DNA of 12,293 nucleotides, from the NCBI GenBank assembly GCA_017523605.1, contig JAFWVZ010000185.1, positions 1-12,293 on the forward strand, written 5' to 3'. How positions within the stretch are numbered: position 1 is the first letter of the stretch; every line of letters starts with the position of its first letter. Below, piece by piece: positions 1 to 6,796 of this stretch. Below the pieces are notes generated by a model, which saw only the letters and a program-made list of their open reading frames with translations, was not told the DNA's origin and searched no databases. Source of the stretch: Bacillota bacterium. Lineage in GTDB: Bacteria > Bacillota > Clostridia > Peptostreptococcales > Anaerovoracaceae. Both the position numbers and the translations under genes were made by a program.

Positions 1-531
1 GCATCCGTCCCGGAGATGGAAGCAATAATGGCAGCGGATCCGGCTTCGGCGGCGCTCACCGGCGGCATGCCTTTCCAGGCAGGCTACTGCAACGGCAGGA
101 ACAGCACCTTCAACGGGTTTGAGTACCACAAAGCCATGGAGATAAACATAGCGGTAACGGACTTCATGCTGGCGCTGGGGCACAGCCGGGACATATCCGG
201 GGATAATACCTACAGCGTGGATCAGGCGGAGGTCTTTTACGTGGAGAAGGGTACCGTAATAGAGATGTTCGGCACCACTCTGCACCTGTCACCGCTCAGG
301 ACTGCAGAAGACGGTTTTAAGGCCGTGGTGCTTCTGCCCCGGGGCGTAAACACCCCCCTTACGGACGAGGAAAAGGCTGCTAGAGACAAAGCCTTTGCGG
401 ACGGAGACAGAGAAGCAAGACTGCTTCTTCAGCGCGGCAAATGGGTGATATCCCATCCGGAAAGAGAACCCCTCATAAAGCAGGGCGCGTGCCCCGGAGT
501 GCTCGGAGAGAACAGGGAACTATTCTTTTAA
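1..531 (+). CDS. DUF4867 family protein, 5' partial
   Basis: The reading frame is open from base 1, so the true start lies outside the window; 176 residues are visible. From memory of the family (usually a little over 200 residues), roughly 40 N-terminal residues are missing. The segment GGMPFQAGYCNGRNSTFNG followed by FEYHKAMEINIAVTDFML and a later TLHLSP stretch matches my recollection of DUF4867, whose core resembles a cupin-like beta fold. No biochemical function is established that I know of. The gene ends 3 nt before the TSUP transporter start, so the two are probably co-transcribed and translationally coupled, and a sugar isomerase-like gene follows. A role in sugar or sugar-acid metabolism is inferred from context only. 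The first in-frame ATG (base 16) falls inside the conserved region and is unlikely to be the start. Confidence 0.7.
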   Translation, partial: ASVPEMEAIMAADPASAALTGGMPFQAGYCNGRNSTFNGFEYHKAMEINIAVTDFMLALGHSRDISGDNTYSVDQAEVFYVEKGTVIEMFGTTLHLSPLRTAEDGFKAVVLLPRGVNTPLTDEEKAARDKAFADGDREARLLLQRGKWVISHPEREPLIKQGACPGVLGENRELFF

Positions 532-534
532 CTG

Positions 535-1338
535 ATGAATGAGATCCTGTTTTACATAGTAATACTGCTGGCAAACATTATACAGGGGATAACCGGGTTT
601 GCCGGGACCATCCTTGCCATGCCTTTTTCCCTAAAGCTTGTGGGAATGGACGTGGCGGTGCCGGTGCTTAACCTTTTGGGTCTTGCGTCCGGAGTCTACG
701 TACTTGCAGGGAACTACAGGAGCGTGGACCGTAAGGAACTGCTCAGAGCGGTCGCCGTAATGGAGCCCGCGGTAATAATAGGACTTGTTGCGCGGCGTTT
801 CCTGTCCGGCAAGCCTCAGCTTCTGTACTACGTTCTGGGCGCAATAGTGCTGGCGCTTGCGGTAAGCGGTCTTTGGGGGCTGCTGCGGAAAGAGAAGCAG
901 GAAGGTACGGAACAGCAAAGTTCCGGTCCGGATGATGCCGCACTGCTGCGTTCAGAAGCGAAAAACGGCAGCGCTTCACGCGGTGCCGCGGCACTGGACA
1001 TTGCGATCCTCGCGGCGTCCGGACTTGTGCACGGACTCTTCGTGTGCGGCGGTCCGCTGCTTATAGGATACCTGTCCAAAAGGATAAAGGATAAGGCGTC
1101 GTTCCGTGCCACCATCTCCACCATATGGATACTGCTGAACGGGACGATATTCGTTTCGCAGCTGATCTCCGGAGCGTGGAACGCGGGACTTGTAAAGGTC
1201 CAGCTAATATCGCTGCCTTTCCTTGCGGCTGGAATGTTTGCCGGGAGCCTTCTGTACAAGCGCCTCAGCCAGCGCACGTTTATGCTGATAACCTACGTTC
1301 TGCTGTTTATAGCAGGACTTACACTGTTTTTTAAATGA
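535..1338 (+). CDS. TSUP (TauE/SafE-like) membrane transporter
   Basis: A 267-residue integral membrane protein with about eight hydrophobic segments (near residues 4-30, 36-59, 70-89, 97-117, 151-181, 192-212, 221-241 and 247-266). The two halves each carry a glycine-rich signature typical of the TSUP/TauE/SafE family: GITGFAGT near residue 18 and HGLFVCGGPLL near residue 166. Family members move small organic or sulfur anions such as sulfite or sulfonates across the cytoplasmic membrane, often as exporters. The halves are joined by a hydrophilic, charged linker (about residues 118-150) that may be cytoplasmic. The start lies 3 nt after the upstream stop with only a weak purine-rich site (AGGGA) ahead of it, which fits translational coupling. 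The next gene starts about 10 nt downstream. Substrate cannot be read from the sequence; a product of the adjacent sugar pathway is a reasonable guess. Confidence 0.85.
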   Translation: MNEILFYIVILLANIIQGITGFAGTILAMPFSLKLVGMDVAVPVLNLLGLASGVYVLAGNYRSVDRKELLRAVAVMEPAVIIGLVARRFLSGKPQLLYYVLGAIVLALAVSGLWGLLRKEKQEGTEQQSSGPDDAALLRSEAKNGSASRGAAALDIAILAASGLVHGLFVCGGPLLIGYLSKRIKDKASFRATISTIWILLNGTIFVSQLISGAWNAGLVKVQLISLPFLAAGMFAGSLLYKRLSQRTFMLITYVLLFIAGLTLFFK

Positions 1339-1340
1339 GG
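1336..1340 (+). promoter_or_regulatory. Ribosome binding site deciding the isomerase start
   Basis: TGAGG, which includes the stop codon of the upstream transporter, is 2 nt from the ATG at 1343 and 8 nt from the ATG at 1349. The second spacing is normal, so 1349 is preferred. Confidence 0.55.
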
Positions 1341-1348
1341 TCATGATC

Positions 1349-2692
1349 ATGAAAGAATTTCAGGCTGCGTACTTCCCGATAGGCGTACCCACCTTCCATC
1401 TGGAGAGCGCGGGAAAGCTGTTCGACGCTTCCGCGGAGCTTCTGAACAGGCTCTGCTCTGGTGTTGCGGTCCCAAAGGAGATGCTTTTGTCCGTAGATAA
1501 GCTGAACGCCTTTGCGGACACTGTGGACCCGGATCTTATTGTGCTCCAGAACATAACCTTTGCCAACGCGGCCTACGCCTCGGAGATAATGCACAGGTTC
1601 CGGGACGTTCCGGTGCTTTTATGGACGCTCCGCGAGCCCGTGATAGACGGCGGAAGGCTCAGACTCAACTCGCTTACGGGAGCGTACTCCGCGGCAAACG
1701 CCATAAAGAGGTTCCGCAGCGAGCCTTTAGAATATGTGTACGGCAGCCCGGACGAGGAAAAGGTCGTAGATAAGATAAGCAAGGTGATACGCGCCGCAAA
1801 GTTGCGCTTCGACCTTAAGTCCCTGAAGATCGCCGCCGTGGGCCACACGCCGCAGGGCTTCGGCTTCGGAAGGGCCATGGATCTGGATCTTCTGGAGAAG
1901 TTCGGCGTAAGGCTGGAATCCATAGAAGCGCGGGAACTGATAGACAAGGCTAAGACCTTTACCGGCGCGGAAGTAACAGAGTATCTTGCGGACGCCGGCA
2001 GGCGCATCAGGGGCCTTGAGAATACCCCGGAAAAGAACCGTCTGGACTTTGCCAGACTCTACAAGGCATACGATGAATACGTAAGGCAGAACGATATAGG
2101 CGCTCTGGCATCGCGCTGCTGGCCGGATTTCTTTACTGCTTTCGGCACCCCGGTCTGCGCCGTGCTTGCAATGCTCAACGACCTGGGCGTTGCCGCAAGC
2201 TGCGAGGCAGACACCTACGGAGCCCTCTCCATGTATCTGGGGCAGAAACTTACAGGTACGCCCGCATTCTTCGGAGATCCCGTCTCCCTTAACGAAGAGG
2301 AGAATACCATCTCCTTCTGGCACTGCGGTACGGCAGCGTGCTCTCTTGCGCGCAAGGATACCGGAGCCTGTGCGGGTGAACACTGCAACAGGCACATAGG
2401 GCCCACGCTGGAGTTCGGCTGCAGACCATGCCCCAAGGCTATCATCTTCAGGGTAGGTCAGGACGCGGACGGAGACTTCCGCTTCCTTATCGCAACAGGC
2501 GAGGTCCTGGACAAGCCTCAGCAGTTCTTCGGAACGTCTCTTGTTATAAAGACAGACGCTTGCGCCGAGGGGATAGTGCATAGGACAGTCGAGGCCGGCT
2601 GGGAGCCGCACTACGCAGTCATCTACGGAGACGCTGCAGACGAGCTGGAGATGCTGGCGCACATGCTTGACATTACAGTCGTGCGGTTTTAA
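1349..2692 (+). CDS. L-fucose/L-arabinose isomerase-like protein
   Basis: A 447-residue cytoplasmic protein resembling the FucI/AraA-like isomerase superfamily. The N-terminal half has alternating beta-alpha segments, including DLIVLQNITF and VPVLLWTLREP. The C-terminal half carries CEADTYGALSMY, PAFFGDP and NTISFWHCGTA, which match the metal-site region of the family. By analogy the metal ligands may be Glu286 and Asp310, with His325 or His421 as the histidine; this is inferred. It would interconvert an aldose and a ketose, but the true sugar is unknown and the family includes many uncharacterised members. A cysteine-rich stretch (about residues 326-364, ending CRPCP) is unusual. Two ATGs compete: the one at 1349 lies 8 nt after TGAGG, the one at 1343 only 2 nt after it, so I chose 1349. 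The gene sits in an operon between a TSUP transporter and a ROK regulator. Confidence 0.8.
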   Translation: MKEFQAAYFPIGVPTFHLESAGKLFDASAELLNRLCSGVAVPKEMLLSVDKLNAFADTVDPDLIVLQNITFANAAYASEIMHRFRDVPVLLWTLREPVIDGGRLRLNSLTGAYSAANAIKRFRSEPLEYVYGSPDEEKVVDKISKVIRAAKLRFDLKSLKIAAVGHTPQGFGFGRAMDLDLLEKFGVRLESIEARELIDKAKTFTGAEVTEYLADAGRRIRGLENTPEKNRLDFARLYKAYDEYVRQNDIGALASRCWPDFFTAFGTPVCAVLAMLNDLGVAASCEADTYGALSMYLGQKLTGTPAFFGDPVSLNEEENTISFWHCGTAACSLARKDTGACAGEHCNRHIGPTLEFGCRPCPKAIIFRVGQDADGDFRFLIATGEVLDKPQQFFGTSLVIKTDACAEGIVHRTVEAGWEPHYAVIYGDAADELEMLAHMLDITVVRF

Positions 2693-2713
2693 TATCCTTC
2701 TAGGAGGATCGAC

Positions 2714-3892
2714 ATGAGCAAAGCCGGAATGAACATGGAAACGGTCCGGTACCAGAACAGAGCTCTGATACTGGATTACATAAATTCTAAGGGGCCGGTA
2801 TCCAGAACGGATATCGCGGCTGCTTCCGGTCTTACCGCAGCATCCGTTACCCTTATAACCACCCGCCTTCTTGCGGAGGGCATTCTTAAGGAAACAGGTA
2901 CCACAATAGGAACAGGCGCCGGCCGCCGCAGAGTGCTTCTGGACATAGACGCATCGGCAGCGTACGTTCTGGCGGTCAACATAGAGCCGAAGGATACCGT
3001 GGTAGCGGTCTGCGACTTAAAAGGCAACGTGCCGGAAGGACCCGGTTCGGAGCCGCTGCTCAGGACGGTCCCTACGGACAGAGATTCCGCGCCGGAGACG
3101 TTCCTGGCGGAACTGTGTAAGGTATGCAAAGAGCTGCAGAGCAAGCTAAGCAGCGCGCAGAAGAAGCGTCTGGAATGTGTAAGCATAGGCATAACCGGTC
3201 TTGTGGACGTTCGGAACGCTGTATCCGTGCACGCCTACGGAGTATGGGACAGACCGGTGGATCTTAAGGCGGCGTTTTCGTCCAGGCTGGGACTTCCGGT
3301 GATCGTGGAAAACAATGTGGACGCCTTCGCAACGGCGGAGCAGATGTACGGAGTCGGAAGAGCCAGAAGCGACCTGCTGATAATAAAATGGGGCCCCGGA
3401 GTAGGAAGCACAGTCATAATCGACGGCGTTATCTACAAGGGCCGCCAGGGCAAGGCTGCCGAGCTCGGCCACTACATAATCGACCCTGCAGGAAAGAAGT
3501 GCAACTGCGGAAGGCGCGGCTGCCTGGAGACCTATGTTTCCTACAGCGCGCTCAACGAGATAATGCCCTTTGAACCGGACGACTTCGAAAGCGCCTATCT
3601 GGCTGCAGATCCGCAGACCAGGGCTAAGATAGACTCGGCAATAGATCTGTTTGCCAGGTGCATCGTAAACACCGGAACGATGATCGCTCCGAGCCGTACC
3701 ATACTTGCCGGAAATCTGTTCCGGGGATCCGCGATCCGCGAAAAGCTGATAAGCGCCTGCACCGCACTGGACGGCACCTATAACGCGGAAAGCATCATAT
3801 ATACACCGCTTTCCGGCCGCGAGGCCTATGTAGGACCTGCAGCTGTATTTGCACAGAAAAAGCTCCTGGAAGACAGTCTGACGGAAGGCTGA
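2714..3892 (+). CDS. ROK-family transcriptional regulator (NagC/XylR type)
   Basis: 392 residues. An N-terminal winged helix-turn-helix (about residues 17-62, ALILDYINSKGPVSRTDIAA onward) is followed by a ROK domain with the glycine loop GPGVGST (227-233) and the zinc signature GH(252-253)...CNCGRRGC (Cys263, Cys265, Cys270). Proteins of this layout are usually sugar-responsive repressors. Two kinase features are degenerate: the usual DxGxT phosphate loop is not recognisable near residues 88-100, and the normal END motif reads ENN (199-201), so the expected catalytic Asp is Asn. This fits a regulator that binds a sugar but does not phosphorylate it. The start is supported by AGGAGG at 2702-2707, 6 nt upstream. 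It is the last gene of the left operon, 21 nt after the isomerase gene, and probably controls that operon. Confidence 0.9.
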   Translation: MSKAGMNMETVRYQNRALILDYINSKGPVSRTDIAAASGLTAASVTLITTRLLAEGILKETGTTIGTGAGRRRVLLDIDASAAYVLAVNIEPKDTVVAVCDLKGNVPEGPGSEPLLRTVPTDRDSAPETFLAELCKVCKELQSKLSSAQKKRLECVSIGITGLVDVRNAVSVHAYGVWDRPVDLKAAFSSRLGLPVIVENNVDAFATAEQMYGVGRARSDLLIIKWGPGVGSTVIIDGVIYKGRQGKAAELGHYIIDPAGKKCNCGRRGCLETYVSYSALNEIMPFEPDDFESAYLAADPQTRAKIDSAIDLFARCIVNTGTMIAPSRTILAGNLFRGSAIREKLISACTALDGTYNAESIIYTPLSGREAYVGPAAVFAQKKLLEDSLTEG

Positions 3893-3917
3893 GCGGAGCG
3901 CTGCCATTAAACATCTA

Positions 3918-3953
3918 CTAAAAAAAGAGGAGACCGAAGTCTCCTCTCTTTTA
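3918..3953. terminator. Bidirectional rho-independent terminator
   Basis: A perfect 9-bp stem, AGAGGAGAC (3926-3934) with GTCTCCTCT (3939-3947), encloses a 4-nt loop. The + strand has CTTTTATTT after it and the minus strand has a run of seven T (from 3926-3920). On the minus strand the loop is TTCG closed by C-G, the very stable UUCG tetraloop. It sits between the convergent ROK and DASS-transporter genes and can serve both. Confidence 0.93.
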
Positions 3954-3968
3954 TTTCTGTGCAAGGTA

Positions 3969-5363
3969 TTACAGTCCGAAGAGCTGCAGATAGAGCGGGG
4001 TGAAGGACAGAAGCGCGCACATGATGAGCGACGGTATCCATCCCCACTTGAGCAGCTGACCCGGTGTGTAGTAACCGTAGCCGTAAGTGAACAGGTAGAT
4101 CGGCTCGAACCACAGAAGCAGCGGGGTGCATGCCCAGAATGCCGGGATGACCATTACTGCGGTCGGGGTAGCAGCGGTAAGAGCAGCCAGCGGCAGCAGC
4201 AGCGGAGCAAACAGCGCAACGATAGCCGGAGCGGTGGGTATGAATGCTCTGATGACGCAGACCACAACGCCTACGATGAACATCATCAGGATGACGTTCA
4301 TTCCGCCCATGCCGGAGAACAGCGGGGTGACCAGAGTGTCTACGATTCCGGAAGAGGTGAGAGCTCCGATGAGCACGCCTACGGAACCGATGGTGAACGC
4401 AAGGTTCCAGTTGGTCTTCTTGACCATGGTGTCGTAATCGAGTACGTTGATCCCAGGCAGGAACATTACTGCCAGACCTACTACAGCAACGATGGTAACG
4501 TTGAGAGCGGGGATCCAGGTTCCGAGTATCCAGAGGACCAGTATTACCAGTATGATGGCGATGGTCTTCTTTTCGTTAGGCTTAAGAGGTCCGCACTCCG
4601 CGACTCTGCTCTCGAGCTCCTTGATGGCATCTTCCTCGATGCGCTCGGGCTTGAATACAGCGGTAAGAGTAAGTCCGCTGATGAGGCAGCAGATGAGAGC
4701 CATCGGAGCGAAGATCAGGAACCACTGCAGGAAGGAAATGTTTATTCCCTGCTGAGCAAGAACGCCTATGATCAGAGCGTTGCCCGGGGTACCTGCAGGA
4801 GTGATCATGCCGCCGCAGCCGGACATTGCCGGGATACCGATCAGCAGGCAGCGTCCGAGGTTGGACTTTCCGGGCTCGCAGCCGTTGGCCTTAAGAAGGG
4901 CCAGAGCAAGGCTCAGGTAGATGATCGTGGTGGACAGGTTGGACATGATGGCCGACGTAATTGCGCAGGCGAACATGAGTCCGATTACCAGAGCTTTGGA
5001 ATTGCCCTTTGCTCTCTTGGTAAGTGCGCGGCATATGCGGAGCGGAATAGAGGTGCTCTCAAGAGCAGCGGATATGCCGAATGTGGCGATGGCGAAGAAG
5101 AACGCCGTACCGCCGAAGGATGTGAACACGGTGTTCAGCGGCATTACGCCGAAGACCGGGAACAGGAACATCACCAGGAAAGCGGTGATGAGCATCGGCA
5201 TGGTCTCGCAGATCCACATTACTATGGCGCCGAGGAACATGCCCAGAGCCATGAGGCCCTGACGGGTAATGCCTTCCGATACAGGAAGGAGACCGCAGAT
5301 CAGCACCAGCACTACGGCGATGACCAGACCGATCAGTCCTTTCTTCTTGTTAGTCGTTTGCAT
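3969..5363 (-). CDS. SLC13/DASS-type anion transporter
   Basis: 464 residues with 11-12 hydrophobic segments. The layout and the motif GGMITPAGTPGNALIIG (about 184-200) match the SLC13/DASS (divalent anion:sodium symporter) family within the ion-transporter superfamily. These proteins import dicarboxylates, tricarboxylates, sulfate or similar anions, usually with sodium. The inverted-repeat hairpin signatures, normally SNT, are variant here: SNLSTT at 141-146 and IPTAPA at 375-380. A hydrophilic loop (about 238-266) splits the two halves. AAAGGAG at 5371-5377 lies 7 nt from the ATG. The gene is 67 nt downstream of the uroD-like gene with no clear terminator between them, so the two probably form one operon ending at the terminator near 3918-3953. 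Substrate is unknown; an organic acid acted on by the neighbouring enzymes is inferred. Confidence 0.87.
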   Translation of the reverse strand: MQTTNKKKGLIGLVIAVVLVLICGLLPVSEGITRQGLMALGMFLGAIVMWICETMPMLITAFLVMFLFPVFGVMPLNTVFTSFGGTAFFFAIATFGISAALESTSIPLRICRALTKRAKGNSKALVIGLMFACAITSAIMSNLSTTIIYLSLALALLKANGCEPGKSNLGRCLLIGIPAMSGCGGMITPAGTPGNALIIGVLAQQGINISFLQWFLIFAPMALICCLISGLTLTAVFKPERIEEDAIKELESRVAECGPLKPNEKKTIAIILVILVLWILGTWIPALNVTIVAVVGLAVMFLPGINVLDYDTMVKKTNWNLAFTIGSVGVLIGALTSSGIVDTLVTPLFSGMGGMNVILMMFIVGVVVCVIRAFIPTAPAIVALFAPLLLPLAALTAATPTAVMVIPAFWACTPLLLWFEPIYLFTYGYGYYTPGQLLKWGWIPSLIMCALLSFTPLYLQLFGL

Positions 5364-5430
5364 TTTTTTTCTCCTTTGATCAGTTCGAAACAGCTTTGAC
5401 TTTGATGGGTTATGATTGCTTTAACTTGCT

Positions 5431-6555
5431 TTATCTAACAGCGAAATCGTCCACTGCTTTAGCCATCATCTGAACGTTCTCAAGCTTTGCGTTGAACGGT
5501 ACGTCGCAGCCGGAGCAGCACATGTATCCGGTGGGTCCTACTTCCTTGCAGAGCTTGGTCGTGTAATCGTATACATCCTCGGGCTTGCCGAATGCCAGCA
5601 TGGATGCCGGAACGTCGCCCATGATGCAGATGGAGTCGCCTACGATCTCCTTTGCCTTGAAGATGTCGGTCTTTCCGTCCAGGCAGAGTACTCCGCGGCC
5701 CTTGGGCATGAACTCCTTGAAGTAGTGGAGTCCCTGATCCCAGCATGCGTCAAGATGCATAAGAGGAACAACATTGAAGTCGAGGCAGAGCTGGATAAGA
5801 TCCTTGAAGTATCTCCAGGAGAATCTTTCGAACATTGCCGGAGACAGGGTCTCGGGGGTTCCTCTCCATCCGCCGATCCATACGCCGTAAGGTCTGGTCT
5901 TAGGATCGGAGAAGCGCTTGGTGTATCTGTCCATGTTGAACTTGTGGGCAGCTTCGAATACCTTGTCCATCTTGTCGGGCTCTTCCAGAAGGTCCTCAAC
6001 AAGGAAGGTTACCAGGGAACGGCCGCCGCAGAACATTTCGAACGGTGAAAGCAGGGATCCGTCCTTAACTACCACGTAGCCTGCGTCCTCGAATCTCTTG
6101 ATGGCGGTGGGGCCGTAGGTGGAAAGGCCGGTCTTAGCCATCATTCCGATGGGGTCGTGCAGCTTTTCCTTCATGAACCTGGTGTACCACTGGCCGAAGC
6201 CGTTCTCCAGGATGTCGTCGTAATCTTCCGGCTGGATAAGTTCTGCCTCGCAGACCTGCCAGAGCTCGTTGTCGGTCAGTTCAACGCCGGGGGCCTTGAT
6301 GTTGGAGAGCCACAGGGTGGGAAGACCGTAGGGGGAGCTGAGCGGGGTCTGGATACCGTCGATGTTTCCCATCATTTCGGTAGCCTTGATGTTTACGGTG
6401 CAGTTCAGATCCATGTCCTTGATGTAATCCGCCATCTTTACTCCGCAGAACTGCGAAGCAACGGCAGCCGCGCCGGAGATCATGGGGATCTTGTCTACCG
6501 GCTCAAGAGCGATAGCCGCGTTGATGCGGGCCAATCTTTCGTCATAAATGCTCAT
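5431..6555 (-). CDS. UroD/MtaA-like family protein (putative corrinoid-type methyltransferase)
   Basis: 374 residues, a single (beta/alpha)8-type domain of the uroporphyrinogen decarboxylase superfamily. The C-terminal CCSGCDVPFNAKLENVQMM (346-364) matches the family signature with a metal-binding Cys (Cys350). MHLDAC (His267, Cys271) and GVLCLDGK (288-295) lie where MtaA-like enzymes place their zinc site. The N-terminal arginine-rich substrate motif of true heme-pathway UroD (RQAGR type) is absent from IALEPVDKIPMISG, so this is unlikely to make heme. Relatives transfer methyl groups between corrinoid proteins and coenzyme M, tetrahydrofolate or O-methyl aromatics. No corrinoid protein is visible here, so the reaction is open. 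AAGGAGG lies 8 nt before the ATG. It is the first gene of an operon with the DASS transporter and lies 241 nt downstream of the regulator, across an array of candidate operators. Confidence 0.82.
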   Translation of the reverse strand: MSIYDERLARINAAIALEPVDKIPMISGAAAVASQFCGVKMADYIKDMDLNCTVNIKATEMMGNIDGIQTPLSSPYGLPTLWLSNIKAPGVELTDNELWQVCEAELIQPEDYDDILENGFGQWYTRFMKEKLHDPIGMMAKTGLSTYGPTAIKRFEDAGYVVVKDGSLLSPFEMFCGGRSLVTFLVEDLLEEPDKMDKVFEAAHKFNMDRYTKRFSDPKTRPYGVWIGGWRGTPETLSPAMFERFSWRYFKDLIQLCLDFNVVPLMHLDACWDQGLHYFKEFMPKGRGVLCLDGKTDIFKAKEIVGDSICIMGDVPASMLAFGKPEDVYDYTTKLCKEVGPTGYMCCSGCDVPFNAKLENVQMMAKAVDDFAVR

Positions 6556-6588
6556 TTATAATGCCTCCTTAGGTGCTAAAGTATCTTA

Positions 6589-6617
6589 CGTATACAATAT
6601 AAGGCATTGGAAAACAA
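6589..6617 (-). promoter_or_regulatory. Candidate promoter of the uroD-like/transporter operon
   Basis: On the minus strand TTGTTT (6617-6612) is separated by 17 bp from TATACG (6594-6589). Transcription would start near 6582, giving a short leader before the ATG at 6555. The hexamers are imperfect, which would suit a promoter needing an activator. Confidence 0.45.
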
Positions 6618-6653
6618 AAAATAACGGACAATAAAAGACAAGATATCAAACCA

Positions 6654-6671
6654 TCTGTGCAGGAATGTAGA
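6654..6671. promoter_or_regulatory. Candidate operator, weak site
   Basis: TCTGTGCA, spacer GGAA, then TGTAGA. The left half and the 4-nt spacing match the perfect palindrome at 6775-6796; the right half is degenerate. It lies upstream of the candidate uroD-like promoter, centred about 80 bp before its predicted start point. Confidence 0.45.
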
Positions 6672-6683
6672 TAAATCGGAGTG

Positions 6684-6695
6684 GGTGTGCAGTAA
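6684..6695. promoter_or_regulatory. Candidate operator half-site
   Basis: GGTGTGCA followed by GTAA. Only the left half of the motif is present. It lies 30 bp from the matching half-site at 6656 and 33 bp from the one at 6719, about three helical turns each way. Confidence 0.3.
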
Positions 6696-6716
6696 AAAAC
6701 GATTAAAAAAGCCCGC

Positions 6717-6736
6717 TTTGTGCAAAAATGCTCAAA
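6717..6736. promoter_or_regulatory. Candidate operator, near-palindromic
   Basis: TTTGTGCA (6717-6724), spacer AAAA, TGCTCAAA (6729-6736): one mismatch between the arms. Same motif and spacing as the perfect copy at 6775-6796. Confidence 0.6.
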
Positions 6737-6774
6737 ACAGACTTTTTTGTCAGATTTGTTAGAGTACGCCGGCG

Positions 6775-6796
6775 TTTTGTGCAGATATGCACAAAA
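6775..6796. promoter_or_regulatory. Perfect palindromic candidate operator after the regulator stop codon
   Basis: TTTTGTGCA (6775-6783), spacer GATA, TGCACAAAA (6788-6796): 9-bp arms, no mismatch. The palindrome begins at the base after the TGA of the PucR-like gene. No T run follows on either side, so it is more likely a protein site than a terminator, although the RNA could fold into a hairpin. Confidence 0.65.

Noticed and set aside
1727..2662. Long minus-strand open frame (311 codons) opposite the isomerase-like gene
   Set aside because: It lies fully antisense to a clear gene, shows no family motif, has no good ribosome site and arises from the GC-rich codon usage of the real gene.
3958..3963. 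TGTGCA near the end of the DASS transporter gene
   Set aside because: Only a 6-base half-site with no partner arm, and located next to a terminator instead of a promoter; probably chance.
6700..6720. A terminator for the PucR-like gene built on AAAGC/GCTTT followed by T
   Set aside because: The two arms leave only a 2-nt loop, which cannot fold; no other convincing hairpin with a T run was seen between 6556 and 6796.
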